From Branchinecta lynchi (lineage: Eukaryota; Arthropoda; Branchiopoda; Anostraca; Branchinectidae): a stretch of 64,000 bases of DNA. The translations under genes were made by a program, and so were the position numbers. Where the stretch lies: positions 18,085,869-18,149,868 of the forward strand of contig JAKZAP010000009.1 in the NCBI GenBank assembly GCA_023053575.1, read 5' to 3'. Below the pieces are notes generated by a model. That model had not been told where the DNA came from. It made no database searches and worked only from the letters and a program-made list of their open reading frames with translations. Below, one piece after another: positions 31,483 to 43,510 of this stretch; within the stretch, counting starts at the first letter, position 1; each line of letters opens with the position of its first letter.

Positions 31483-32200
31483 GTATGGAAAATTTATTTT
31501 TGGAATGAACGAAAACATTTTTTTAACGTTTTTTAGAACGAAATTGTAGCATGTCTAAAAAAAAATAAAAAAAAATATGCTCCGTCATTAGGTTATATTA
31601 TATTAAGAGAATCCACAATAACAACGGCTCCAGCAATGGAAGTAATCCAGGTACGGAAAATTTATTTTGGAACGAAGGTGTGGTATGTTTGAAAAATAAG
31701 GCGTGTTAAAAAAGAAAACGAAAATTTAGTTTTTTTAAAGCGAAGTGGAATGTCTAAACAAAAAGAAAGCATGTTCCATGATAATATTATATCATATTAA
31801 GACAATCCACAATAAGAGCGGCTCCAGCAATGGAAGTAAACCAGGTATGGAAAGGTGTGGTATGTTTAAAAAATAGGGCATGTTAAATAAAGAAAATAAA
31901 AAATAGTTTCTTATAAACGAAATGTACTGTGTATAAACAAAAGAGACAGCATGTTTCATGATAATAAACAAATAAAGAATTTTTTTTTTTTAAATCGTAT
32001 ATGATTTATTAAGACCTATTAAAGTAAACCAGGTATGGAAAATCTCTTCTTAATATTTTAAGTTCATTAAGTTTAAAAATATGATTTGACCATGTTTGAT
32101 GATGAAATTTACTGTTTACATAGAACTCGTAATTGATTATTAAAACATATTAAGGGCAATCCACTATAAGAACGGCTCCAGCAATGAAGTAAACCAGGTA
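31432..32200 (+). repeat. Five tandem copies of an exon end plus splice donor
   Basis: The last ~45 bp of the preceding exon ('acaatccacaataacaacg..ctccagcaatgg') plus its donor 'ccaggtatgg' recur with donors at 31483, 31651, 31845, 32033 and 32198, spaced 165-194 bp. Between them lies A/T-rich spacer, also related from copy to copy. Copies 2 and 3 keep the sense sequence almost intact, copy 4 has lost most of the coding part, and copy 5 has a 1-nt loss. They may be duplicated mini-exons or decoy donors. Confidence 0.75.
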
Positions 32201-32669
32201 TGGAATATCTCTTATTAATATTCTGAGTTTATTAAGTCTAAAAATAAGATTGAACTGTGTTTGGTGATAATAAATAAATAAGAAAATAAATTAAATGTTT
32301 ATACAGAAATCGTATATGGTTCAAAACTGGAACAGTGAATTTTCTTTCACAGTCGCATGCACGGTTGAGTTGCGAGACAAACTTACAATTGTTTAATATA
32401 ATGGATTTAAGAGAAAAGTACCGCGTTTACCAAAAAAAAAAGTACATAGATGGCAGGTGGGGACATTAAAGATTCAGTGAGCATCCTCGGTGACCTAGAC
32501 TAAACAGAGGACTAGCTTTTTTGTACGCGTATTTATGTTCAGACAACTTCGATACTACCTTCCTTCATTCGATTAACTGCATCGTCACCTGAGTTTGTTT
32601 TCAGTAATTGAATAGCATGCTAGAAAACACCTCTTTCTTTTCCTTCCAGCCATAAAATAAGGCTTCTAG
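32201..32669. other. No gene recognised
   Basis: AT-rich, probably intronic if the exon at 31 kb is real. No further copy of the exon-end repeat is seen. Confidence 0.4.
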
Positions 32670-32838
32670 CAGGCCCGTATTCAGGAATTTATTTTGGCTG
32701 GGGTTTTGCCTTTCGGGGGGGAGGGGTTGCCTGCTGGTCGGACAAAAAAGTACAAAAAACACATATATCAGAGGGAAAAGCCTATAAAAATGATTATTTT
32801 TGTATGTTTTGGGGTATCCCCCCCTGGATACGGCCTTG
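32670..32838. mobile_element. hAT-type MITE, 'CAGGCCCGTATCCAGG' family, copy 3
   Basis: A 169-bp element with ends CAGGCCCGTATTCAGG and CCTGGATACGGCCTTG and a perfect 8-bp duplication gcttctag (32662-32669 and 32839-32846). It lies in the opposite orientation to the copies at 13697 and 62710. Confidence 0.9.
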
Positions 32839-33004
32839 GCTTCTAGCCAGAGATTCGTATTTGTTTATTGGTTTAAACTTCTTTCATTTGTCTTTTTCGT
32901 CGTCGGTTCATGGGAAAGGAACCTGTCAAACAATTCACCTGATCAGTCATGTCCTAATCGCACAGACAGGGACTGAGTGACAGCCCTTGTCAAAATAGCA
33001 CAAA

Positions 33005-33680
33005 CGATTTGCACTGCTTGGTGATTGATTCCGCGATTGTTCCAACTGGTAGTTTTGGCTTTGGAAATGTTGAATGCCCGTCGGAACCTATACAACATGT
33101 TCATTGTCAACTCATCGTTCTAGCGTTGTTATTTCAGTGTCATTTAGGACTCAGCAGCATTGTGACCGCTATCGCGGCTTACGGTTTTTGCCAGTTAGTA
33201 AGCCGTGGACGAGGTATCGAGTAGACACTTCGGTTGATTCCGCGGTTGTTTGAACTGTAAGTTTTGGCTTTGGAAATTTTTAGTTTTCGTGGGGGGATTG
33301 GAGGACACGTTAACTGCCAGGCCCTTTGTTTCGTCAGTCTCATTTGGAACCCTGTACCATTGTGAACACTGTCGCCGGCTTGCGGTTTTCAACGACTTTT
33401 TTGAGTTTTTAAGCCGCAGGCTAATGTACGTATCGAGTTGAAACTTCAATTGATTCCGCGATTGTTTGAATTGGGTTTTCGCCGTGGAAACATTTAATGT
33501 CCGTCGGTTGACAGTTGGCGGCCGAGGGTCATATGACTGTCATCCGTTCATTGTTTTGCACAGTGCCATTTCGGACCCTGTACTATTGTGACAGCACCAG
33601 CTTTCGGTCTTCACTGTTTGTTATGGAGTTCATATACCGCAAACTACAGGAGGTGTCGAGTTTAAACTTGGCTTATCCGT
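33005..33680. repeat. Tandem repeat, three units of about 209-217 bp
   Basis: 'gattccgcgattgtt' recurs near 33026, 33235 and 33452. Each is followed by 'ttttggctttggaaat', 'gtccgtcggt', a 'cagt.tcatttgga.cc' block and 'ctatcg..gcttgcggttttc'. No protein reading is conserved between units. Confidence 0.7.
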
Positions 33681-34632
33681 TGGCCATGGGTTGTATTTGT
33701 GCATGGTGGTCCCGCCCCCTCCTGACCCAGTTCAAAGGGAATTCCCCCCCCCCCCCCCCCCCCCGATTGCTCAGCGACTGAGCCCATTGCTCGTGGAACG
33801 CAAGAGATAGAACGGTGAAATTTGTTTTTATTGGTTGAGGAGTTTTGAAGTTTTTTTGGTATCCAAATCTCCCAACACTGCCAGCGCAAATTGGTTCATT
33901 GGAGTCGTCAAGATTCTCCCAAACAAGCTGTGAATGTGCCCCCCCCCCCCCTGCTTCCTTTTTTCCTCACTTCCTCGAACTTCGACCACGGTCCTGAGAG
34001 GGGGAGGGCAAGTTTCCCTCGTGCATCATTCCCGGTATTTCCAATACTGACAGGGCACCGCCCTTCCCTTCACCCCTTCCTTGTTATCACACTCCATTTC
34101 AACAAGCCACGGTTTTGCTTTCAACCTTCATACCCACTGATAGCTTTAATCACCTCCTTATTTGTCAAAGGCTCAATTGTTCGCTTGATTTGACTTTGAA
34201 GCAATCGTTACCTCTCTTTGGCGTTGAGTGTGCTATGACATCCCATTGATGTGGATTAACCTGGGTATTCCAAATGTGTTTCGGCTTAAGTAGTGACATC
34301 TCCTTTGGCATTGTACTCCGGGGTTAGTAAATATTAAGCGTGCGCCAAAAAAATCCACGGTTTTCCACAGTTCCGAATACTACGCTTGTCTGAAGCATTC
34401 GTCATCCAAGCAGGGCAGGTAAAGGTGAAAAGAGTTGATTGGTATTGCTGAAAATGGAAAGAAATCATGACCAGTCTATGAAAATGATTATGGTGAATAC
34501 AGCTGCATCTTTTCTTTCTGTAAATTCCTAATGAGATAAGGTTTCGGGAACCAGAACATCAACAGTGCTTGCTAAGCTATTATACATCGCGCTAGAACAG
34601 GGCTCCTACCCTTCCTGACTTTAACACAGAAC
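33681..34632. other. No gene recognised; two poly-C tracts
   Basis: Runs of about 20 C near 33744-33764 and 10 C near 33940. No supported gene or element is seen. Confidence 0.4.
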
Positions 34633-35010
34633 CAGAGCAAACTAACACTAGGGAGTAGCGCCAAGACCTATGCTTTCCATGCTTTGTAAACTGGACATAC
34701 TCGTAGCGCCGCCCACTAGGCTTGCGGCATTCAAAGCGAGACAGACTTGCAGGTTTAGAAATTTCTATGAACGCAAAGGTGGGGTCTGCACACAGCATGG
34801 AAACAATGGAGGCTGTATATTTTTTTTATAATGTTCAGAATATGAAGTTATAGGAGCCAGCTCTGGTGAACGAGCGAATGAGTTTCAGTAGGGACATTCT
34901 CTATCGCTAGTGGTGCTAGTATCGCTTATATTAGCTAGTATCGCTTATATTAGAGTCCGTTTCAGTTTTGTCAAATCTTTGGCGCTACTCGCTAGTTTTA
35001 TTTTGCTTTG
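34633..35010. mobile_element. hAT-type MITE, 'CAGAGCAAAATAACACTAG' family, copy 2
   Basis: A 378-bp element. The ends CAGAGCAAACTAACACTAG and the complement at 34980-35010 pair over about 30 bp. The 8-bp duplication cacagaac (34625-34632 and 35011-35018) is perfect. Part of the interior is inverted relative to copy 1. A small internal duplication 'gctagtatcgcttatatta' occurs at 34914-34952. Confidence 0.88.
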
Positions 35011-35579
35011 CACAGAACGAACAATGCTACGACTTTGTTGTGGGACTGAATATGTTACTGACTGTCATAGACTCGCAAGCGGTAAAGAAAACAGTCAATT
35101 TTAATATAGTCACAAGTTTCACAACTAGAATAGCACTTAACTAATTGGAGTGTTACACATGTGACTGTATAGTAGCTGTTTTGTCCATAAAAAGTTTACT
35201 CTTTTCTTCACCACTCCGAATTCATGACATATTTGAGTAGAGGGTACTGGGTTCAGATCCCGGCTGAGGAGCACTGTTGTTTTTCTTCAGTTCACTACTT
35301 ATAAAATTACATATTTGGTGTCAGAATTAGGATTTGATCCCGCGCCTTCTTTCGAAGACAGTGTAGGATAGCTAAAATTGACTGTTCCGTCTACCAATCG
35401 CAATCCATGACATTGACTTGCCCACCACCTCATGCGCTTTCTGTTTTTCCCACCCATCCCCAAACCCGTCATCGAAAATTCTGAAGCACATCTCGATCTT
35501 TCTATTTTCCGAACGGTTTAGTTTCCCGGCACTCACGCCTCATCAGCTGTTGAATGGCGGGAGGCGATCACTCGTGTAA
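35011..35579. other. No gene; weak tRNA-like B-box near 35250
   Basis: 'gggttcagatcccgg' at about 35250 resembles a tRNA T-arm, and a similar minus-strand 'gatttgatcccgcg' lies near 35335. No cloverleaf can be completed, so these may be SINE remnants. Confidence 0.3.
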
Positions 35580-36580
35580 CTCAGCTTTCTATGTGGTCAG
35601 GGGGTGAGACGAACGCCGAAGGGCGTTTCCGAAGAGTGTATGATTGGTTAGACAAAAGGGAAAGGGGTACCAAAGACAAAAAAAACTCACATCCCGCCAC
35701 GTGGATGCTTGTGTCCCCAACTTGGCTTTCCATGAGGTAGGAGGGTGGATTTCCGAAAGAGCGTATGACCAACTAGACAAAAGGGTAAGGTCAAGGGTAC
35801 AGATGAGAAGAGAAAAAATACCACGTCTTGCCACTCGAGTGGTGGATGGTGAACTTGGCTTTCCATTTGGTCAGGGGTTGAACGCCGAAGGGTACTGGTA
35901 AGAAAAAATCAATAGATGTACCAAAGACAGAAAATGCGGGTGACGAACGTTGGCTTTCTATATCGTCAAAGCCCGAGTGTATGATTGGCTAGAAGGTAAG
36001 GCCAAGGGTACACATGAGATGAGAAAAAAAGATACCACGTCTTGCCACTCGAATGGCGGATGGCGAACTTGGCTTTCCATTTGGTCAGGGGTTGAACACC
36101 GAAGGGTACTGGTAAGGAAAAATGAAAAGGGGTACCAAAGACAGAAACTATGGGTGACGAACTTTAGAAGAAAAAAAATTACACGTCTTGCCACTCGAGT
36201 GGCTGACGGTGAATATGACTTTTTATTTGGTCAGGGGCTGAAAAGAAAGCCGGAGGGTGTTTCCGAAGAGTGTATGAATGGTAGGACGAAAGAAAAGGGA
36301 GCACCAAAGACAGAAAACTTTGGCTTTCTGTATCGTTATAAGGTGAATCTCGAAATGTATGACTGGTTCGACAATAGTGTAAGGTCTAAGGGGGAGGGGG
36401 TGTCCCAAGGCAAAGCTTGGGTCACGCCAGGAGGACTACTAAGATTCCATGTGTTAGGAGTATTGGTTTCGGAGATGATTGTTTGACTGGTTAGACAAAA
36501 GGGTAATTTCAGGAATACCGAAGGCCAAAAAATCACGCCGCGAGGCTAGGGAATAGATTGTTTGACTGGATAGACAAAAA
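35580..36580 (+). repeat. Complex tandem repeat (units about 145-215 bp)
   Basis: Blocks 'cacgtcttgccactcga' (35822, 36036, 36182), 'ggctttccatttggtcagggg', 'gaacgccgaagg', 'gtaccaaagacagaaa' and 'tgattggttagacaaaagggta' recur in varied order. The 178-codon open frame at 35950-36486 is a by-product of this array and is not called as a gene. Confidence 0.7.
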
Positions 36581-38086
36581 GGTAAGCTCCAGTTTGGAGG
36601 TAGCTGTGGTCAGAACGCCCAGCCTTATAGTTTCAAACCCGCGCCACTATTTGGCTGAACAGCCGAATAGACTTGTGGTAAGAACTGAGGATAAGGGTGA
36701 ATGCTAGGTAGGGATTGGTTCTGAGTCAACTCCTTTAATATAACCGTATCGCAGAAAATGACCAAGTCAGCAGCCCTCTCTCCAGTATAAGACATTAGAA
36801 TTGTCCGAGGGGATGCTTACTCCCCAATTCGGTATATTGCCGAAGAGTGGATATCCCCCTTGGGATACTCTATATGACATGTCAGTGCTCCTACCGAAGA
36901 AGGAGAAACGTCAGCAAAACAAATCCAAAAATTGACTCGAATCCCAGGTAAACCAATCAACAACGTTTGTTGTAGTGACGTTTCTTGCTCTTGCCTGAGC
37001 ACACGGCGTTTCGTCATCTGCTATCGTCCACTTCCGGCGACATGATGGACTGTTTGGAAACCCCCTAGTTCGAGCGATACATTCAAACGACTGGGCACGT
37101 GCTACTGCCGCGTTGTTTAACAAAACCTCTCACATCACGAGCTTCGCATTAATTACTGCACCCCAGCTCCCATCCCCTAGGGGTCAATCGGTTGGAAAGT
37201 GCGCCATCCCCAATTTTGAAGAAGCCCGAAACTTCTCTCTCAACTTGATCATGTCCAAGTCTCAATTGCTCCCAATTACTAGTGACTGCGTCTGCGACGA
37301 GTGGGTCCAGCTCTTGAGTTTTCCCGAAATTCTGGTTTTTGCTCCTTTTTGCTCTTTCCCAATTGGTCGTTTCCCCGAGACGTGAGGCTATAGAAGAAGG
37401 AATGAGCATGCATACGGAAGTGGACGAAGGCGGGAGATACTCTTAACCGTGACCCTCTTGCGAAAATGTTCGCAGTGGGTCTACGCTTAGCCTAATGCCA
37501 ACTGGGGGGGGGGAGATATTTTTAGGCCTGGCTAGTCATCTTTTCTTCTTCTTTTATCTTGCGCAGTCCCCAAGTTATCAATAGCTCGGTGTATATTTTT
37601 GTTTGCTTCTTCATACTGCAGTATTTCCTTTTTGCATCACTGCCTATTTTACATGCCTATTTCACGGTCATAGGCTTACGTTGTCGAGAATTGGGCCGTT
37701 CATGGAACATTCGATTATGTTCTGTTTTCTGAATTGTTTGAAAGCACCAAACAATTACTCATATGAGATCAAATTTACTAGTCATTCAAAGCTTCGCAAT
37801 GGGTTTGCCGTTTAGCTAACTTTCCCCATGGTTTTCTGTTTGCTCTTATTCCACTCCTACCTAGTTTGCGAACCCGCTAAATAATTAACAGTAATCCACA
37901 AGAATAAAAAAATGTGTCGATGATTGAATGAACCTGAAAGTTAAAATGATCCGGATTAACTTATGTAAGAATAGCAGGAGTTTTGAGAACAACAAAGAAA
38001 TCCTTGCAAATAAAATGTGACGGGCTAGTTCCATTTCTTAAGCTAAAATAACTTACTTTCTGTAGTCCAGCAGGCTACCAACAATT
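36581..38086. other. No gene recognised
   Basis: Probably intron or intergenic. A poly-G run lies near 37505. No exon with both splice signals and a protein-like frame is found. Confidence 0.4.
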
Positions 38087-39130
38087 TCTGAATTTTTCTT
38101 CGAGCAATCTATTTCCAGAAATATGATAGTCTCGACGGTGTCGCTATTACAAATAGTAACAGTTAATAATCGGGCGAGTCCTGACAAGAAGACATGCCAA
38201 ACAAGAGATATATTAGAACAAGTCTACAATGTTACTGTTTTACTCAGTCAGCCTGTGACGTCACTGTTAGAAAGACATTCTATCTGGAAAATAACAAATC
38301 TTTAAAAAAAATCCACTTCCTCTATCGGAATCACGGGGATTTCTATAGACTCCCGTTCTTGTCACTGGCGTGTCCCTCCCCCCGAGATCTTTTTCCAATC
38401 GTTCTAGAAAAGCCTGGATTATCTGAAGCTTTTCCTTTGTTTCCGTCTGTCCTATTTTCTTTGGTGTATCCGGTGACCACTTTTCGATATATTGCTTGTC
38501 GATTAATCGGAAAGAAAGAAAACCGTCGAACGAGCATTGGCTTTCAACGCGTTTCGACGGCAGAGGAGAGCCGCGAGCCTAATCCCGGCCTGATTGGTTG
38601 CCGTAAATCGTAAGCGGGCTTTCGAAACCGGTTTGGCCTTGCGACATACAGTCGTCAGCGTTTGGGAAAGAAATACGTGTCCTGATAGTCGAACTCCATG
38701 TCCGAGCTTTGGCTCTTAGAAGTGTCGCTAACCGTTGAAAATTGCAAAGAATAATTTCGAACTTAGTCGATTTTAATCTAACCGATTGTGTTTGTCGTAA
38801 GCGAGCTTTCGAAAACCTGTTTGGTGTTGCGACATATTGTCTTCACCGTTGGGGGAGGGATAATTCTTGTTCGGAAGGGCTGTAGGTGCATTGGCGAACT
38901 TGGCAATTTCTGAATTTTTCTTCGAGCAATTTATTTCCAGGAATATGGTAGTCTCGAGGTTGTCTCTATTACAAATAGTAACAGTTCATAATAGTAACAA
39001 TTGCGAAGAAGAATTTGGTAGTTAATACTTGGTAAAGTTTACAACCCCATCCTGATTGGTTGCTGCCGGCTGAAGACCGGTTTAATAGGGCAAGGCGAAG
39101 ACCTGGTCGCGGGGGGGGGGGGATAAATCT
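38087..39130. repeat. Dispersed direct repeats in a ~1-kb block
   Basis: A ~90-bp sequence starting 'tttctgaatttttcttcgag' occurs at 38087-38180 and again at 38906-38998. Between and after them 'cgtaag.g.gctttcgaaa.c.g.tttgg..ttgcgacata' occurs twice (38608 and 38797), followed by a diverged third block near 39050. No gene is seen. Confidence 0.6.
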
Positions 39131-40260
39131 TCTACCGGAAATGTGGGTACGCTTTGTGTAAAGTAGAAGCGACCCTTATGGTATGTGCACATATAGTCCG
39201 ATTCTTGCAGTCGGATGCGAGTTTCCTCGTTCGCTTTGGGATTATGAAGCATCGCATGGAGGTTTACCCATAGTGACGCGAGTTTCGCATGCGTATCTCA
39301 CCTAACTGTTCGTGCACGCAGCTTTAGCCATCTGCTGGCAAAATTGCAAAAAGGGTTGGGGGTTCACACCGCATCCGAACAAAGGGTTGGGGGTTCACAC
39401 CGCATCCCCTTACATCCGAACAGTATTTTACTTGATACTTATTTTATTAATACACGCAATTTAACTCTTTACTATTTACATAATGGAAAAACCTACGTTT
39501 TAGCTGTCGTGCAGTAGTAAAAGTTGACCATTTCTAAACACACCAACAAACAACATAATAAATAACTAATAAAAAAGGAAAAAAAAGAAAAGAACAGACC
39601 ACGGAAAAACAAAAAAAGAAACAGACCAAACTCCTTCAGAGAGTCTTGCAATCCATCAGAACGACCGCCATCAATGTCACTTGACGCCAAAATCCTGTCG
39701 TTTTATCGTCCGGCATCCATGTCAACGAGCCTGTCAGTTATTCCACCTGTTTAAAAGCCACCCATCTCGCCCTATTTACCAATATTGTTGTTGCGTGAAT
39801 ATCAACATATTTTCGGATAATCGAATAAAAGGGGAACGGCGGGTTTGTCAGCTCTAATGGAAATTCCTGGGATTTTAACCAGTATTTTCAGACATAAACT
39901 GATTGTGAAGTGGATTCTTCTATCAGGGAAAGTAGACACAATCGAGTCTTAAGTAGCTGATATGCTGTAGATTCAGCATGGCTGATCGATCCTCCCTTAA
40001 TCCTTCAGGGAAAAAAAAAATCCTTGGAGGTAGTTCAGACTCCTTTTACGCGTGCCAGTGAAGTAAAAAATACGATAGACCAGTCGCCATGAAAGAAAAA
40101 ATGTAAAACCCTAGGTTAATTGTGAGGTTAATTGTGCCATTGTAGATGTATCGTGCTACGAATCGTAAATTCATAAAATTGTGGATTCTGTAGTCATAGT
40201 TGGTTGTGGTAAACGGATGCGTTAGCTGATTTTATTCGATCCGTGTCTCGGCTCTACGGT
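39131..40260. other. No gene recognised
   Basis: It contains a perfect 27-bp direct repeat beginning 'aaagggttgggggttcacac' at about 39350-39406. No coding or RNA feature is supported. Confidence 0.4.
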
Positions 40261-40347
40261 CCCCAGACCCTTAAAGTGAATTTATAAAACCTACAAAAGT
40301 TATTAAAGTGAACCTATAAAACCTATAAAAGTTATTACAGTGAACCT
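40261..40347 (+). repeat. Minisatellite, ~33-bp unit
   Basis: 'aaagtgaa.ttataaaacct' then 'a.aaaagttatt' is repeated two and a half times. Confidence 0.7.
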
Positions 40348-40441
40348 GTGATTCAGTCAGCTCGGGCTGAAGGAACAATTATAGATCCATGGTTGTTTGA
40401 AAGTTCATTTCTTTTATCAAGTTCAGACTTTTTATTGCGGC

Positions 40442-40473
40442 CTGAAGAGGGCCCTTGCCGAGAAGGGCCGAAG
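40442..40473 (+). other. Hammerhead-like core, variant (GAAG)
   Basis: CTGAAGA, then GGGCCCTTGCCGAGAAGGGCC as a strong stem-loop, then GAAG where hammerheads have GAAA. It is the same core as at 15052 and 25990 in different surroundings. The stem pairs better here than in the other copies. Confidence 0.4.
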
Positions 40474-41689
40474 TTTCGCCGAAATTTATATATTATGTCC
40501 CGGGTTCACAAATTAAGTACTACTTTAGCCCAAGCTGAGGGGAATCATACCGAAAGGTGAGGAACAACGTAGCTGATTTCACACCGTTTTGCATCATTTT
40601 GAAATAGCCTACATGGTTCACAAATGCCTACCACTAGCATAGTGAACCACCAATAGTAGCTAATCTAGCCAATTTTCTTGGGATGGGGGGCAAGATTTTA
40701 CTTCTGGACTTCAAAATTTACCGACATAATCCGCGTACACGATCAATCGTGGTTGCGGCAATCGATAAGAAAATTGAGATTTCACAATAATAAATCCAGA
40801 CATGTTAGTTGTTGCTGGTAATTAGTCTTTCTCGGAATATCTGAAACTGATTTCCAGTTTTCTTTACCCGGCTTGAAGAATAAAGGCACGTTTTTTCGTC
40901 GCTGAAAATTGATAGATGTTCTTTGAGGTTTGTAAACAGCTTGACTGAAAAGATACGACAGATATGGGAAAAGGAACAAAGTGAAAAATGGAGTGTGTTA
41001 GTAGATCAACAAGAAAATAATAAAGTTGGGATGTTTGGATTAAATTTCGGTCGAAAGTAGGACTTTCTAATGGACCTGCAACGCATATAAATTCAAGCTG
41101 CATTACGGCCCTTTAATTATTTTACCGGTTAATAGTATTTTAGAATACTGGAATGTAAACAGGAAGTATTCTGAGACGTACTTTAACAAGTGCGCAAGCG
41201 CTCAGGCGTGGAGTGTGAAAGTAAAATGTGCATCACATTTTGTATACAAACAGCTTTAGAACCAAGAAATTTCACATCCCGAATAACCAAACAAGTATTG
41301 AAATAACCTAATCTGTAATCATCCCACTTTAAAAGCTTTAAATGTAAACAAACCGCAATAAATCCGAAGAAATGTTAAAGATCTTGCACGAACAGCTTGA
41401 GTTCCAACAATGGTCTGCCAGCCAGTCCGGCCCTTTAAACCTCTTTTCCATTAGCAAGGTAATAACAAGTGCAATAGACCAAATCATAGCAGCCTAATAC
41501 CCCCTTTGTTACAATTCATTAAGAACGGCGAAAAACAGTCCAGTTTCCAACTGTTCATTAAAGACTAAAGTACGTCGCGTCGTCTTGTTTGTTGTTGTTA
41601 AACCAAAATCCTCATCTATAGATATATTTCCCCAGATATACAAGAGTTGAACTTGAGATCTGTCATAGACGAACTTGACTCATGGGAAA
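40474..41689. other. No gene; dispersed repeat near 41210-41370
   Basis: About 41210-41370 shares 'ttagaaccaagaaatttcac', 'cccgaataacca.acaagtatt' and 'aaaagcttta.atgt' in the same order with 63810-63995, near the window end. Otherwise nothing is recognised. Confidence 0.5.
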
Positions 41690-42250
41690 TCCGGGCCCAG
41701 CTGCCCATGAACGGGATGGGGGGGGGGGGATCGGGACCCATCAAAATGCGTATTTACACATCTTTTCCCTCAAATATACCAGCTTACAGTTTGATCCCTG
41801 TCGCGGGTCAAAACTTTTGTTTTGGTCAATTTGGGCCCACTTGCCCATGAACGGGGAGGGTGGGGTGGTTCAAACCACATATATCCCCAACCCCTATGAT
41901 CCAAAAGCACAAAGGAATTTCAGAGCCTTATCTCACAATTATTATCAGGTTAAGAACATAAAAATGGTAAATCTGGGCCCAATCGCCCCTGAACCAAGTA
42001 GGGGGTGGAGTTTGGGACCCGTAAAAAGTAAAAAGAGACCCCAATGCTCACAAACCTATTAAGTTTCAACTTGATATCTGTTGATTCCTGTCACGGGTAG
42101 CGAACTTTACTCCTGGTCAATCTGGGCCCAGTTGCTCATGAACGGGGTGGGTGGGGACTCCCAAAAGTCACAACTAGACCCCAATACCCACCAGTGTACA
42201 AAGTTTCAACTTGATACGTGCACTGGTTCACGAGTTTTGAGCTCCACAAA
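41690..42250 (+). repeat. Tandem repeat, four units of about 136-152 bp
   Basis: 'ctgggcccagttgcccatga' boxes occur near 41693, 41836, 41972 and 42124. 'aagtttcaacttgatac' and 'ccaatgctcac' occur between boxes. Poly-G lies in unit one. The ~145-bp period matches the unrelated arrays at 11.9, 19.3 and 21.7 kb. Confidence 0.75.
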
Positions 42251-43178
42251 ATAAGGTGAAAACAGAAAACTGAAAGCTACTACAGCGCTCGCAATAGTGG
42301 ATTGTACCAAGGAACACTCCACTAAAAAAGATGTGGCTGATTTGTTGACTCTCCTGTCAGGAAATAAGATGGGTCTCGAGCATTGGGGGGGGGGGGATCC
42401 TCAGGTAACAAGTTTTCCAACACATCTCAGTTTTCCAAATGGATGCTCTAGGTACACGTTTGATTAATAACAGAACACCGTTTATTAGTACTGCTTAACC
42501 CTCTATCTGGGAATCCAATTTGCATTAATCCGCCAACTTGGCTATTTCCCAAGAATCAATACCCCCCTATTGATGTAGAGAGTTGGGGTGGATAACGCTT
42601 ATATCCATCTTACTAGGGTGTTTTTGAAATTATAAGCTCATCAGTTTGCTTTCGAACAAGAACTTTCCTTGTAATATCAGTTCGGTTCAGTTGGTGATGT
42701 GGATGATTTGTTGGGGGGGGGGGGATGGCACGTGACGCTTCGCCATTTATTGTACGTGTTATATACTCGAGGGGATTGCAAACCAAGATTTTCAGATTAA
42801 GATATTTTTTACTTCGCCAAAAAAACAACTACAACTACACAACTACATTGCCCAAAAAAACCCAAAAACCACATAAAAGACAAATATCCTGTGGGTGGCT
42901 GTATCTTCTAACCACCTTTTAACTTAAAGTTATTCAATAAATAATAACAGAAAAAAACTAATCTCTAATATATTAAAAAAAAAAAAAAAGAGGTAAGAAC
43001 AAGTAAGCCAATAGAACCTCCGTCTTTGGTCCCATGCAGCGACTATGGATACCACGGCAAAACTAGACTAAGCTAGAGATACTGGCTGAGCTTTCAGTTG
43101 ATGCCCGTCTGCTTCCCTTTTCGCCGCTGGGCAAATCAGAGGAAGAGTGAAGGACGCGCTCCGCAGCGCCTTCAGGCA
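42251..43178. other. No gene recognised
   Basis: Poly-G runs lie near 42385 and 42713. Open frames are short and unsupported. Confidence 0.4.
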
Positions 43179-43510
43179 TAGGGTTGCCACATGAAAAAGA
43201 TTTAAAGAGTGACTTCTTGCCCAAAACAGAGAGTGAAATAGGAGTGAAACTGTATTTTCGTTAAAAGTAAAGGTGAAATGGTCCCTTTTGGCCAGAATCG
43301 CTGAATCTCTGCAAAAATGAAAATCCTAATTTATTTAAAAAAAAAAAAAAAAAACTTGAAATGGTCACTTCTAGTCGGAATCCAGCTGCAAAAATGACAC
43401 ATTTGGACGTTTTATGAAATAGAGTGATTTTTATGTGCTACGTAGGACAAGAGGGACAAAAACAAAATAGAGCGACAATTCACACTATCGTGCGACATGT
43501 CGCAACCCTG
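43179..43510. mobile_element. hAT-type MITE, 'CAGGGTTGCCACAT' family, copy 1
   Basis: A 332-bp element. The right end ATGTCGCAACCCTG pairs with the left end TAGGGTTGCCACAT. The 8-bp duplication ttcaggca/ttcagaca (43171-43178 and 43511-43518) has one mismatch. A second copy is at 61333. Confidence 0.82.

Noticed and set aside
35240..35270. tRNA-like B-box 'gggttcagatcccgg'
   Set aside because: No acceptor or anticodon stems can be completed around it.
35950..36486. 178-codon open frame
   Set aside because: It lies wholly in a tandem repeat, and its protein repeats follow the DNA repeats in shifting frames.
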